From assembly GCA_910584385.1 (NCBI GenBank), contig CAJUAK010000003.1, positions 41,000-104,999 of the forward strand: 64,000 nt of DNA, in the 5' to 3' direction. The position numbers and the translations under genes are program-made. A model generated the notes under the pieces. It ran no database searches and was not told the origin of the DNA. It saw nothing but the letters and a program-made list of their open reading frames with translations. Shown here one piece after another: positions 35,541 to 44,327 of the stretch. Every line of letters begins with the position of its first letter. Positions within the stretch are counted from its first letter, which is position 1. Source of the stretch: an uncultured Alphaproteobacteria bacterium (GTDB lineage Bacteria > Pseudomonadota > Alphaproteobacteria > RF32 > CAG-239).

Positions 35541-36870
35541 TTATGGCGTAAACATAACCCCAAACCGGCTCTCCGCCTTCTTTCCTGAGAACTTTTTTCT
35601 CTGATTTCAAACATTGGAATCCCTTTTCTGAAAAACATTTTTCCACATATGATTTTTTGTGCAAAAAGCGCCCCGAACAATGCAAAACATAATCACTTTC
35701 ATCCAGCTGATTTTCACTGACGGAAAAAAAGGCCAAGCCCTTTTCTCTAAGGCATTTTTGACACCCGTCAAAAAAAGAATCCAAGGCACCGAAATAGGTC
35801 AAAACATCGGCCGAAAAAATGACGTCATATTGTTGTACATGCTGTTGCAAAAACTCAATTAAATCACTGCAAAACAATGAGCCGTATATTTTTTTTGCCC
35901 GGGCTTCTTGAAGCATTCCGCTTGATAAATCCACACCGTCCAGCCTTGCAAAACGGCTGTATTTTTTTAAGAATTTTCCACACCATCCCGTTCCGCATCC
36001 GGCATCCAAAATATCATATTTCCGAAATAATTTTTTATCTAAAAATTCGGTGCAGAGTTCTTCTAAAAACTTCGGAACCTGATAGTCAAGTTCGGATAAT
36101 AATTTCTCAAACTCCGGCGCAAAAACATCAAAAACTTTTTGCACATATCCCCTCTCCGCTTTTGACACGCCGCTCTGTTTTAAAAAGGCATTTGACCAGT
36201 GTCTGGCATTTTGGGAATCCGGATTATTTTCACGCCATTTCTGAATGATTTTTTTTAGAGAATCCACATCGCCATTTTCACGGATATAATCATAAAAAGC
36301 ATAGCCGAGATTCAAATGCAGGCTTTCATCGCTTATGTTTTTTGAAACCAAATTTTCCAGTATCGGAATCGCCTTTTCCACTTGGCAGGTTTTTAAATAT
36401 GCTTCAATCAGGTAAGCCTCGTCCCAAGGAGAAATTTCAGGATGCATTTTCTTTTTTTCAAGGTGCATTTTTCGCTCTAAAATATCTATTGCCGAAGAAT
36501 ATTTTTCCATTTCAAAAAATGATGCGCCCAATATTCCCGCCAATGTCGGATTATATTTTTTCTTCAATCCTAAAAGGGCATAATTTGCAGCATTTTTATA
36601 ATCGCCGCTGTCATAAAAACTATTTGAAATATTTTGAATGACGATATCATTTTCCGGATCAAGCGCTAACCCTTTCCGATAATAATTCAGGGCCTCCTGA
36701 TAATTTGTTTTCAGATGGAAAATATTGCCGCAATTAATCAGCAAACTTAAATTATCCGGATTTTTTTTTAGCAGTTTTAAGGCTAAGCTTAAAGATTTAT
36801 CAAAATCCTTATTTGCATACAATGCCAATACTTCTGCCACTTGTTCGCCCAACCGCTGTTTCAATATCAA
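35527..36870 (-). CDS. TPR-repeat protein fused to a SAM-dependent methyltransferase
   Basis: Up to 447 residues. No ATG exists near the N terminus; a TTG at 36870 or 36864 is the likely start, after AAGGTAAAGG. Residues 1-150 hold TPR repeats (NPDNLSLLINCGNIFHLKTN, NYQEALNYYRKGLALDPEN), followed by less clear helical repeats. From about residue 285 there is a class I methyltransferase fold with motif I DILDAGCGTGWCGKFL and the acidic LDGVDLSSGM. TPR-methyltransferases of this type act on unknown, often envelope or protein, substrates in Alphaproteobacteria. There is no signal peptide. Confidence 0.75.
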   Translation of the reverse strand: MILKQRLGEQVAEVLALYANKDFDKSLSLALKLLKKNPDNLSLLINCGNIFHLKTNYQEALNYYRKGLALDPENDIVIQNISNSFYDSGDYKNAANYALLGLKKKYNPTLAGILGASFFEMEKYSSAIDILERKMHLEKKKMHPEISPWDEAYLIEAYLKTCQVEKAIPILENLVSKNISDESLHLNLGYAFYDYIRENGDVDSLKKIIQKWRENNPDSQNARHWSNAFLKQSGVSKAERGYVQKVFDVFAPEFEKLLSELDYQVPKFLEELCTEFLDKKLFRKYDILDAGCGTGWCGKFLKKYSRFARLDGVDLSSGMLQEARAKKIYGSLFCSDLIEFLQQHVQQYDVIFSADVLTYFGALDSFFDGCQKCLREKGLAFFSVSENQLDESDYVLHCSGRFLHKKSYVEKCFSEKGFQCLKSEKKVLRKEGGEPVWGYVYAIKKTF

Positions 36871-36937
36871 TAGCCTTTACCTTCTTAAAAAAGTTTATTA
36901 TATATAGTAATATTACACTGCATAATAGTTGGTTAAC

Positions 36938-38263
36938 ATGACTTATGATTATAAAAAAATTTGGAATATTTCAGCACCCATTCTTGCCGGATTAATCATC
37001 CAGCAGCTTATCGGCCTAATGGACACCGCCTTTTTAGGCAGAGTGGGCGAAATTGAGCTTGGCGCTTCGGCCATCGCCGGCGTTTTTTATATTATGCTCT
37101 TTATGTTCGGGCATGGATTTTCAATCGGCGCGCAAATCATTATTGCCCGCAGGAACGGCGAACAAAAATTAAAAAAAATCGGCGAAGTTTTTTATCAGGG
37201 AATCGTTTTCTTATCTTTATGCTCATTTATTTTGATATTTTTAACCCGGATAACAGCACCTTTTATTTTAGAAAAAATAATTTCCTCTCCCGCTGTTTTG
37301 CTGGCGGTTAACGATTATCTCGAACCCAGGATTTGGGGATTTATTTTCGCCTTTGCCATTGTCATGTTCCGCTCCTTTTATGTCGGCATAACCAACACCA
37401 GGGTGCTGACATACAACGCCCTTGTCATGCTGTTGATGAATCTGGTTTTGGACTATGTTTTGATTTTTGGGAAATGGGGTTTTCCCGTTATGGGCATTCG
37501 CGGCGCGGCAATCGCTTCCGTTATTGCGGAGGCTGCTTCTTTGGGGTTTCTTATCATTTACACAATCAAAAACATTTCTTTTCCGACATATGGGCTCCAT
37601 AAAATCATCTTATGGAAAAATAAACTTTTAAAAGAAATATTAGATATTTCCGTTTGGACAATCGTGCAGTCATTTGCCTCAATCGCAACCTGGTTTATGT
37701 TTTTTATCGCGATTGAACATCTCGGCGAGGAATATCTGGCAATCTCCAACATCCTGCGCAGCCTTTCCACGCTTTTATTTATGATTTCCGCAGCTTTTGG
37801 CGCTGCTGCAAATTCAATAACCAGCAATCTGATCGGGGCAAACAAAGACAAGTCCGTTATGCCGACAATGAAAAAAATCATTTTCATGACGACGGCCATC
37901 ACTTTTATTTTCACGGTTTTAATGGCTGCATTCCCTGTCGAATCCATGCGTATCTATACAGATAACATTGCCTTGATTTACCGGACAAAAACAGCTTTCT
38001 TTGTTATGCTTTCCACCTATATAACCCTTATTCCCGGCTTTATTTTATTTAATGCCGTTTCAGGAACCGGGCACACAAAAACCGCATTTTTTATGGAAAT
38101 TATCTCGCTTGTTTTTTATGTTGCACAAATCCTTTATATTGTAACCTACCTGCGGGCAGATATCGCCTGGTGCTGGACTTGTGAACATTCTTACAACATT
38201 GTCTTAAGCATTATTTCTTATGCATATATGAAAAGCAGCAAGTGGCATAAGAAAAAGGTATAA
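36938..38263 (+). CDS. MATE-family efflux transporter
   Basis: 441 residues from the ATG at 36938. Twelve membrane segments in two halves, with the N-terminal PILAGLIIQQLIGLMDTAFLGR and GHGFSIGAQIIIARRNG typical of MATE (NorM/DinF) carriers. It exports cationic drugs or metabolites driven by protons or sodium. A single-gene unit, divergent from the TPR-methyltransferase. Confidence 0.88.
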   Translation: MTYDYKKIWNISAPILAGLIIQQLIGLMDTAFLGRVGEIELGASAIAGVFYIMLFMFGHGFSIGAQIIIARRNGEQKLKKIGEVFYQGIVFLSLCSFILIFLTRITAPFILEKIISSPAVLLAVNDYLEPRIWGFIFAFAIVMFRSFYVGITNTRVLTYNALVMLLMNLVLDYVLIFGKWGFPVMGIRGAAIASVIAEAASLGFLIIYTIKNISFPTYGLHKIILWKNKLLKEILDISVWTIVQSFASIATWFMFFIAIEHLGEEYLAISNILRSLSTLLFMISAAFGAAANSITSNLIGANKDKSVMPTMKKIIFMTTAITFIFTVLMAAFPVESMRIYTDNIALIYRTKTAFFVMLSTYITLIPGFILFNAVSGTGHTKTAFFMEIISLVFYVAQILYIVTYLRADIAWCWTCEHSYNIVLSIISYAYMKSSKWHKKKV

Positions 38264-38287
38264 AAAAGCAGCGCGCGCTGCTTTTTT
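38262..38287. terminator. Terminator between the MATE gene and lexA
   Basis: A hairpin AAGCAGC-GCGC-GCTGCTT with flanking A and T runs; it can serve both converging genes. Confidence 0.8.
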
Positions 38288-38311
38288 ATATCAGAATCCC
38301 AAGGTGAAAAA

Positions 38312-38968
38312 CTAGTTGTAATTGCGCATCAGCCCGGACAAAATCCCCTGCACTTTTACCCGGGAGGCCGGGAAACGCCTGGTCTCATAAGAAGAATTTT
38401 GCGGAATGAGCAAAATATCCGCATTATCTCTTTTAAAGACTTTCAGAGTGGCTTCGCAATCATCAACCAAAGCAACAACAATATCGCCGTTATTCGCTGT
38501 TTCCGCTTTTTTAATAATCACGGTGTCGCCATCAAGGATGCCGCCTTCCATCATCGAATCGCCCTCAACAGTCAGGGCATAATATCTTCCGCGGCTGACC
38601 ATCTCATAGGGGACCGAAAATTTTTCCGTTTCATTGGCTATGGCCTCAATCGGCGTGCCGGCGGCGATTTTGCCATAAAGCGGAATTTCCACCATGCCGT
38701 TTTTTATCGCCTCTTCCCTCTTGCGTTCTTCTTCAATAATCGAACTTGGTTTTAATTTGGGCATGCGGACAATTTCCAATGCGCGAGCCTTGTGGGGAAG
38801 CTTCTTAATAAAATTTCTCTCTTCCAAAGCTTCCAATAAAGCATGCACGCCTGATTTTGACTTCAGGCCGGCAGCATCTTTCATCTCGTCAAAGGACGGG
38901 CAGCAGCCGGTTTCTTTAATTGTTTTGTTAATAAACATCAACAGTTTGTATTGTTTTTCAGTCAGCAT
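38312..38968 (-). CDS. lexA: SOS repressor LexA
   Basis: 218 residues from the ATG at 38968 (MLTEKQYKLLMFI). Winged helix-turn-helix at 1-65, the cleavage site Ala103-Gly104 in GKIAAGTPIEA, catalytic Ser138 in EGDSMM and Lys176 in ATLKVF. RecA-stimulated self-cleavage lifts repression of the SOS genes. An alphaproteobacterial SOS box lies over its own promoter, so it is autoregulated. Confidence 0.95.
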   Translation of the reverse strand: MLTEKQYKLLMFINKTIKETGCCPSFDEMKDAAGLKSKSGVHALLEALEERNFIKKLPHKARALEIVRMPKLKPSSIIEEERKREEAIKNGMVEIPLYGKIAAGTPIEAIANETEKFSVPYEMVSRGRYYALTVEGDSMMEGGILDGDTVIIKKAETANNGDIVVALVDDCEATLKVFKRDNADILLIPQNSSYETRRFPASRVKVQGILSGLMRNYN

Positions 38969-39003
38969 GGCGCCCCCAATAAAAAAGTAGAACAATATTA
39001 TTT

Positions 39004-39018
39004 GTTCTACTTTAGTTC
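39004..39018. promoter_or_regulatory. LexA box (GTTC-N7-GTTC)
   Basis: The plus strand reads GTTC (39004-39007), seven bases, GTTC (39015-39018), the direct-repeat SOS box known from Alphaproteobacteria. It covers the -10 box of lexA. Confidence 0.85.
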
Positions 39019-39036
39019 TTTTTATATTTTTGTCAA
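39009..39036 (-). promoter_or_regulatory. lexA promoter
   Basis: On the minus strand TTGACA (39031-39036) and TAAAGT (39009-39014) with a 16-bp spacer. Confidence 0.65.
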
Positions 39037-39045
39037 GCGTTTAAT

Positions 39046-40410
39046 CTACCGCCCCTTCGCATTTGCAAATGCCGCAAAGTTTACACTGTCTGTCTTTGAA
39101 CTATCTTGTTTCATTTTTGCTAAGTTATTCAGCTCCATAACCATTTCCACTGATTTATTTTCACAGCACGCCTGCAAAGAATCCTGTTGCTGCGGATGGT
39201 AATGAAAATAGTCATGCATATAAGAAACCGGGATATAACGTCCATTTTGCAAAACCATATCTTTTCCTTTTATCAAGCGCTCTCCGCCTTCTTTTGCAAT
39301 AATTTGTTTTACCGCCTCTTCTGGCTGCATTTTGGTATAAGCCTTAGCCGATATAGCCGGCAAATGGACTGTGGACGCAAGCATCCATGCATATACTGTC
39401 GGATCAACATTTTGCAGGTGTTCACGATTAGCAGACAGAGAGATATAAATATCATATAAATAATTATCTTGCCATGCCTGTAATGTTTTTAGCGGGGTTG
39501 GGTCGCAAACAGCCTTAAAATTGTCATCATTAACCGTTTTAATACATTTTAGAGCATTCGTTCGCTCTTTATTAGTCGTGTCAATCGCAAAAACCTTCCC
39601 TAATTCCGCTTTCAGGTTTCCTCCGGCTTCAATATTTTGTTGCGCAGCATCAAATTTTTCTTTAAAAGCTTGCAGCTCCGGCGCATCCATGTCAGCATCT
39701 TCATTCAAAAACCCTTTGCACATTTCTTTGACTTCAGGATGCTTATCTTGCACTAAGCCCCAGAGAATCATGCTTTCCACATTTTTTTTATTATATTGAT
39801 AAGCTCCATAAAAAGAACCTTTTGTATTCCGATAGGCTGCGGTAAGAATCTTCTCTTGTTTCTCTGAAGTCGCCCCTTTAAGGTTTATATCATTTTCCCT
39901 TACAAAACTGCCTATTCCCCCAGGAACATTTTTAATAAGCCCTTCCGCCTGCATTTCTTCATTTGTTTTATAAATTAAAGCTTTTTCAATATTTCCTGTT
40001 TCTTTAAAAATTTTGTAATCTATAAAAAAGCCGCCGTTTTTTACAGCATCTTCATAAACCTGCGCTTTATCTATAGCTATAGTATCTTGGATTGAATTAA
40101 CAATATTATTAGTAATTCCTTGCCAAGCTGCATTCGCATTTGCTTTCCAAATATTGTTTGAAAATGCCATAGATGTTAATGAAGCGCTTATTATAAATCC
40201 ACATAAACCTTTTGTTATTTTTCGATTTAATCCCATGGAAATAATCTTTTGAGCATATTTTTGAGGATGCTTCTTTGCTGCCTTTTGCAAACTGCGGACA
40301 AGTTTGCCCCTTGCCGGTTTTAGCATTTCTCCCTGATTTTGATTTTTTGCAACCGGATGCCATTTGTTTTTCATTTTTGCTATTTTGTCTCTAATTTCTT
40401 TTGTTTCCAT
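39046..40410 (-). CDS. Unknown 454-residue protein with one membrane segment or late signal
   Basis: I do not recognise this protein. Residues 1-66 are strongly basic (many Lys). A hydrophobic stretch at about 68-85 (LCGFIISASLTSMAFSN) is followed by ANANAAWQ, which could be a signal-peptidase site or simply the end of a membrane anchor. The remaining 370 residues look soluble, helical and mixed in charge, with few cysteines and no catalytic motif I can name. It has its own promoter and lies upstream of lexA on the same strand, but lexA has a separate promoter. Long basic tails before an anchor are seen in some envelope-assembly and effector proteins; that is only a resemblance. Confidence 0.6.
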   Translation of the reverse strand: METKEIRDKIAKMKNKWHPVAKNQNQGEMLKPARGKLVRSLQKAAKKHPQKYAQKIISMGLNRKITKGLCGFIISASLTSMAFSNNIWKANANAAWQGITNNIVNSIQDTIAIDKAQVYEDAVKNGGFFIDYKIFKETGNIEKALIYKTNEEMQAEGLIKNVPGGIGSFVRENDINLKGATSEKQEKILTAAYRNTKGSFYGAYQYNKKNVESMILWGLVQDKHPEVKEMCKGFLNEDADMDAPELQAFKEKFDAAQQNIEAGGNLKAELGKVFAIDTTNKERTNALKCIKTVNDDNFKAVCDPTPLKTLQAWQDNYLYDIYISLSANREHLQNVDPTVYAWMLASTVHLPAISAKAYTKMQPEEAVKQIIAKEGGERLIKGKDMVLQNGRYIPVSYMHDYFHYHPQQQDSLQACCENKSVEMVMELNNLAKMKQDSSKTDSVNFAAFANAKGR

Positions 40411-40457
40411 TTTCTTTCCTCTTACTGCCTCACAACAGACCCAAAAGTATTATTATA

Positions 40458-40486
40458 ATAATAGGGCTTTTTGTTCTTTTTGTCTA
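40458..40486 (-). promoter_or_regulatory. Promoter for the unknown 454-residue protein
   Basis: TAGACA (minus strand, 40481-40486) and TATTAT (40458-40463) with a 17-bp spacer. Confidence 0.5.
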
Positions 40487-40507
40487 GTCCTTAAATAAAA
40501 TAAATGG

Positions 40508-40536
40508 TTGAAAATATATGTGAATGTGGTTATAGT
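40508..40536 (+). promoter_or_regulatory. lysS promoter
   Basis: TTGAAA (40508-40513) and TATAGT (40531-40536) with a 17-bp spacer, 38 bp before the lysS ATG. Confidence 0.65.
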
Positions 40537-40574
40537 GTGCAAAGTTTTAATGCTTTTAACAAACAGGTATAATA

Positions 40575-42047
40575 ATGACAGAAGAAACGAATATCCACCG
40601 CGACTCACGCCTTGCAAAACTTAACAACCTTTTGGAAAGCGGATATAATCCCTATCCTTACAAATTTGAACCTAATGCTTTTGCGGCTGATTTACAGGAA
40701 AAATACAAAGACCTTGAAGCCGGAACAGATACCGAAGACCGTGTTACCGTTGCCGGACGCGCAATGGCCGTACGCAACAGCGGCATGTTTATCGATATTA
40801 AAGACAAAAGCGGAAAAATTCAGGCTTTCTGCCATAAGAACCATTTGTCCGAAGATGATTTAGCCAGATTAAAAAATCTGGATGTGGGCGACATTGTCGG
40901 AATTTCCGGCTATATTCGCCGCACGCCAAGAGGGGAACTTTCAATTGCCGCTGAAAAATTTGACATCATTTCAAAATCGCTTCAGCCGCTCCCTGAAAAA
41001 TTTCATGGCCTGACTGATATGGATGCGCGTTACCGCCAACGCTATGTCGACTTTATTATGAATGAAGAAAGCCGTGAAATTTTTGAAAAAAGGTGTCAGA
41101 TTACTTCTGCTGTCCGCCATTATTTTGAAGAAAACGGCTTTTTGGAAGTTGAAACGCCTATGCTGCATCCTATCCAGGGCGGCGCAAACGCAAAACCTTT
41201 CGTAACGCACCATAATGCTTTAGATGCAGACCTCTTTCTACGCATTGCTCCGGAATTGTATTTGAAACGTTTGGTTGTCGGCGGATTTGACCGCGTATTT
41301 GAAATTGGGCGCAACTTCCGCAACGAAGGAATCGACAAAAGCCATAATCCTGAATTCACGGCTTTGGAAGCATATCAAGCTTATGCCGATTATAACACTA
41401 TGGCGGAACTCATCCCCAACTTGATTGCTTATGTGGCACAAAAAGTTTTGGGTACAACCGTTATTAATGTCAACGGACGGGAAATTGACCTGGGCAAGCC
41501 TTTCGCTAAAAAATCAATGATTGATTTAGTCAAAGAATATACCGGTGCAGATTTCATGACCGCCAATACTTTGGATGAAGCAAAAGATTTGGCAAAATCT
41601 GTCGGCGTTGATGCCGGAGACTGCATTTCTTGGGGCAAAGTCATTTCCGAAGTATTTGATGAAAAAGTCGAAGAACACCTCATTGATCCAATTTTGGTTA
41701 TGGACATGCCTAGAGATATTTCTCCCCTTGCCAAAACGCACCGCAGCAATCCCCGTCTGGTTGAACATTTTGACGCTTATATTGCCGGTATGGAAATGGG
41801 CTGCGCTTATTCAGAACTGTCTAATCCGCTTGAACAGCGCGAACGCTTTGAAGCCCAAGGCGCCGACAGGGAAAAAGGCGATGATGAAGCCCAAATGCTT
41901 GATGAAGATTTTATCCTGGCTTTGGAAAATGGTTTTCCGCCCTCCGGCGGCATGGGAATGGGCATCGACCGGCTCGCAATCTTATTAACAGGCGCAGCAA
42001 CTATCCGTGATGTTATTGCCTTCCCCACTTTGCGCAAAAGGGATTAA
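40575..42047 (+). CDS. lysS: Lysyl-tRNA synthetase, class II
   Basis: 490 residues: an N-terminal OB-fold anticodon-binding domain (VTVAGRAMAVRNSGMFIDI) and the class II catalytic core with motif 2 FRNEGIDKSHNPEFT and motif 3 GMGMGIDRLAILLTG. It charges tRNA-Lys. Many Alphaproteobacteria use a class I LysRS instead, so the class II form is worth noting. It is followed by a DUF610 gene two bases later. Confidence 0.95.
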   Translation: MTEETNIHRDSRLAKLNNLLESGYNPYPYKFEPNAFAADLQEKYKDLEAGTDTEDRVTVAGRAMAVRNSGMFIDIKDKSGKIQAFCHKNHLSEDDLARLKNLDVGDIVGISGYIRRTPRGELSIAAEKFDIISKSLQPLPEKFHGLTDMDARYRQRYVDFIMNEESREIFEKRCQITSAVRHYFEENGFLEVETPMLHPIQGGANAKPFVTHHNALDADLFLRIAPELYLKRLVVGGFDRVFEIGRNFRNEGIDKSHNPEFTALEAYQAYADYNTMAELIPNLIAYVAQKVLGTTVINVNGREIDLGKPFAKKSMIDLVKEYTGADFMTANTLDEAKDLAKSVGVDAGDCISWGKVISEVFDEKVEEHLIDPILVMDMPRDISPLAKTHRSNPRLVEHFDAYIAGMEMGCAYSELSNPLEQRERFEAQGADREKGDDEAQMLDEDFILALENGFPPSGGMGMGIDRLAILLTGAATIRDVIAFPTLRKRD

Positions 42048-42049
42048 TC

Positions 42050-43258
42050 GTGATTAATAACCAGCAGCGGTCTTATTTTGCATCGCCTAAAAAGCTCTTT
42101 ACCCTTAAATTTTTGGGTTTTGTTGCTATGGCTGTTGCAAGTTTGGCGCTGCTGGTTATTATCATTTTATCTCAAAAAGCATCCGTTTTAAAAAATGACC
42201 ATTCTGATAAGCTATGGATGCCTGATTTTCAAAAGAAAAGTTCCGTACTTAACGATTTTGAATTTTATCCGCATAAGATATCTTCCGAGATACATTCTGA
42301 TGCCGGCAAGCGCCTTTATATTACCCAAATGCTTAACGGCGTTTCGCTTAAGCTTCCCCAAACAGATGAAAACGCGTACCTCTTTCTGAACGATACTTAT
42401 TCTGTGGATGATTTCAGCGATGAATATCTTGCTAAAATTTACGAAGAAGAACTGCCTGAAGAAATTTTAGATGATGCTTCCCTGCCCAAAGATTATCATA
42501 TATATGCCCGGCACAAGCCCGTTACGCAAATGCAAATCGAGGTTAAGAAGAAACCGCCCTATTTTGGCTCGGTTCCGCTTCTTGCCGTTGTTATTGACGA
42601 TATGGGCGTCAGCCCTAAACGCAGCAGGGCAATATCTTCCCTGCAAGCTCCGCTCACGGCCTCTTTCCTGACCTATATAAAAAATGCAAACCAGCAGATT
42701 GCCCTTTCTAAAAACAGCGGGCAGGAAATTATCCTGCATGTTCCCATGGAACCTAAAATCCATCAAGATACGGCGCCAGATATGCTGACAACAGCTATGG
42801 AGCCGCAAGAAATCCAGGAGCGTTTGCGCGACATGCTGGAGCGTTTTCCGGATATCCGCGGCATTAATAACCACATGGGAAGCAAATTGACTGCAGACAA
42901 GGTGCGAATGCAGGCCGTTATGAAAATCCTGGAAGAAAAACAAATTTTCTTTTTAGATTCAAAAACTTCCGCGGCTTCCGTAGCAGAAGAAGCGGCAGCA
43001 GAAAATGGCGTTGCCTATGCTCACCGCCATGTTTTTTTAGATAATAAAAACGAATTTGACTATATTACCCGGCAATTGCAGCAAACTGAAAAAATTGCCC
43101 GGAAGCACGGCTATGCCATAGCTATCGGGCATCCCAAAACGCAAACATTTGAAGCTTTAAGAGCCTGGCTGCCCAGTTTGGAAGAAAAAAATATCAAGCT
43201 GGTTCATTTAAGCGAAATTATAAATATTCTAAATCCAACCATTGAGAAACAGCCCTGA
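42050..43258 (+). CDS. Divergent polysaccharide deacetylase family protein (DUF610/YibQ)
   Basis: 402 residues starting at GTG 42050, after AAAAGGGA. One N-terminal membrane anchor (about 22-42), a linker of 130 residues, then the deacetylase-like domain from about residue 180: LLAVVIDDMGVSPKRSR, HVPMEP, INNHMGSKLTAD and FFLDSKTSA. The family is related to NodB-type deacetylases but activity is not proven; it is often found beside cell-division or peptidoglycan genes (envC) in Alphaproteobacteria. It should act in the periplasm. Coupled to lysS. Confidence 0.82.
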   Translation: MINNQQRSYFASPKKLFTLKFLGFVAMAVASLALLVIIILSQKASVLKNDHSDKLWMPDFQKKSSVLNDFEFYPHKISSEIHSDAGKRLYITQMLNGVSLKLPQTDENAYLFLNDTYSVDDFSDEYLAKIYEEELPEEILDDASLPKDYHIYARHKPVTQMQIEVKKKPPYFGSVPLLAVVIDDMGVSPKRSRAISSLQAPLTASFLTYIKNANQQIALSKNSGQEIILHVPMEPKIHQDTAPDMLTTAMEPQEIQERLRDMLERFPDIRGINNHMGSKLTADKVRMQAVMKILEEKQIFFLDSKTSAASVAEEAAAENGVAYAHRHVFLDNKNEFDYITRQLQQTEKIARKHGYAIAIGHPKTQTFEALRAWLPSLEEKNIKLVHLSEIINILNPTIEKQP

Positions 43259-43324
43259 ATCTTGACAAATATTAAATATTGTTATAGCTTTTCCGGCAAT
43301 ATTTAATTACTTAACTTTATAATT

Positions 43325-43831
43325 ATGCGAAAACCTAAATTATTACCTAAGACTTTCCGCCGATGGCTGGGGCGCCTTTTTTATGCAGGCAATCCTCAAG
43401 AGCTTTTCAGGCGCGGATGCCTTTCTGAAGAAACCGTTATGAAAGTTCTCCGCAGCTTGGATAAAACGAATGGCGGGATGATTAAAAACAATGCAATAAA
43501 CCAATCATTTGTACAACTCGTCCCCGTCCTGCACCATTACGGCAAAGCATTGAGCTTTTTAAATACATATGGCTATGTTTCCGATGTGTATTTTGCAATC
43601 CTTAAACGGTATTCTCCCGAAAAAAATGCAGAATTGCAAAAGAAATTTTGCGAAATCAGGGAGATTAAACTTAACGCTGATTGCAAACATTATCGCCTGG
43701 AGTACCCTAAACTGTTTTACCGTTTTTTAAAGGCTCACGACTTTCTTCCGGAAATTATGGAAATGCTATCCTCTTCCGAGAAATATCAGACAGCAATACA
43801 CGGCTGTAATCTTTATAGGCGGAAGTATTAA
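43325..43831 (+). CDS. Unknown basic 168-residue protein
   Basis: A basic, mostly helical, cytosolic-looking protein with no signal peptide and no motif I recognise. It starts at ATG 43325 with no clear Shine-Dalgarno before it, 66 bp after the DUF610 gene, and is closed by a terminator at 43837. It may be read from the lysS operon. Confidence 0.55.
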   Translation: MRKPKLLPKTFRRWLGRLFYAGNPQELFRRGCLSEETVMKVLRSLDKTNGGMIKNNAINQSFVQLVPVLHHYGKALSFLNTYGYVSDVYFAILKRYSPEKNAELQKKFCEIREIKLNADCKHYRLEYPKLFYRFLKAHDFLPEIMEMLSSSEKYQTAIHGCNLYRRKY

Positions 43832-43836
43832 TGCTA

Positions 43837-43869
43837 AGCGTTGTCCATGATTGGGCAGCGCTTTTTTTT
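43837..43869 (+). terminator. Terminator after the basic 168-residue protein
   Basis: A 10-bp stem AGCGTTGTCC / GGGCAGCGCT (two G-U pairs), a 6-nt loop and an eight-T tract. Confidence 0.8.
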
Positions 43870-43880
43870 ATAAAATCTGC

Positions 43881-43928
43881 AAAAAAGCCTGCCGTTTTTA
43901 CGCAATAAGCGGATAACGACAGGCTTTT
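43881..43928 (-). terminator. Terminator-like hairpin facing the minus strand
   Basis: A 12-bp stem AAAAGCCTGCCG / CGACAGGCTTTT with one non-Watson-Crick pair and a 22-nt loop; on the minus strand it runs into six T. It implies a minus-strand transcript from the gap upstream. Confidence 0.55.
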
Positions 43929-43956
43929 CAACGGCAATCGAGTTCTTCAGCGCAGA

Positions 43957-44025
43957 CTATCCCTCGGTGTCTCCATTCATGATGGCAGAGACCGGAGCTT
44001 CCTCAATTTCATCAACTTCTTTCAT
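43957..44025 (-). other. Possible 22-codon microORF
   Basis: ATG at 44025 to TAG, encoding an acidic peptide that begins MKEVDEIEEAP. Its start region (44020-44058) is repeated 105 bp upstream, where the copy opens only a 7-codon frame. No good Shine-Dalgarno is seen, so translation is doubtful; the RNA itself may be the product. Confidence 0.25.
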
Positions 44026-44058
44026 AATTTTAAATATTAAAAGTTAATACTGTTATGC
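44020..44058. repeat. Imperfect direct repeat, copy 1 (partner 44125-44163)
   Basis: 39 bp, 33 identical to the partner at an offset of 105 bp. Both copies contain the minus-strand ATGAAA and the upstream AATATT-rich leader. Confidence 0.7.
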
Positions 44059-44124
44059 ATTAAAAGCTTAGCTTTATGCATAAGGAACATTCTCTGAGTT
44101 TGAAGGTTAACCTTCCGAAATATT

Positions 44125-44163
44125 TTTCATAACCTGAAATATTAAGAGTTAATATTGCTATGC
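44125..44163. repeat. Imperfect direct repeat, copy 2 (partner 44020-44058)
   Basis: Second copy of the 39-bp repeat. Confidence 0.7.
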
Positions 44164-44279
44164 GGAAAGGAACTCGTCCTAAATGCATAATTATAAACAA
44201 AATATAAGCTATTAACTGCAATCTACCATCAATTAAAAATTTGGTAAAGAAAAAAAATAAAAAAAATATAATTTTTTAC

Positions 44280-44308
44280 TTGACCTATTGTTTTTTTGCC
44301 TGTATACA
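44280..44308 (+). promoter_or_regulatory. tRNA-Glu promoter
   Basis: TTGACC (44280-44285) and TATACA (44303-44308) with a 17-bp spacer, 19 bp before the tRNA. Confidence 0.7.
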
Positions 44309-44327
44309 TGCTCTTGTCTTAAGCGAT

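Larger units (their letters stand above)
43832..44327. other. Gene-poor 496-bp gap with duplicated leaders and hairpins
   Basis: It holds the terminator of the upstream gene (43837-43869), a second terminator-like hairpin facing the minus strand (43881-43928), an imperfect direct repeat of 39 bp (44020-44058 and 44125-44163), a palindrome GAAGGTTAACCTTC (44102-44115), and a long hairpin between 44054 and 44084 (ATGCAT with AGCTT arms). Together these suggest a short structured minus-strand transcript. The part from 44165 to 44279 is AT-rich with nothing I can name except a perfect TATAAT on the minus strand near 44191. Confidence 0.5.

Noticed and set aside
43755..43937. 60-codon minus-strand frame
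   Set aside because: It crosses two terminator hairpins and overlaps the 3' end of the plus-strand gene; no ribosome site.
43832..44327. Possible tmRNA, RNase P RNA or SRP RNA
   Set aside because: No tRNA-like end, tag frame ending in AVAA/ALAA, or conserved RNase P or SRP core could be found.
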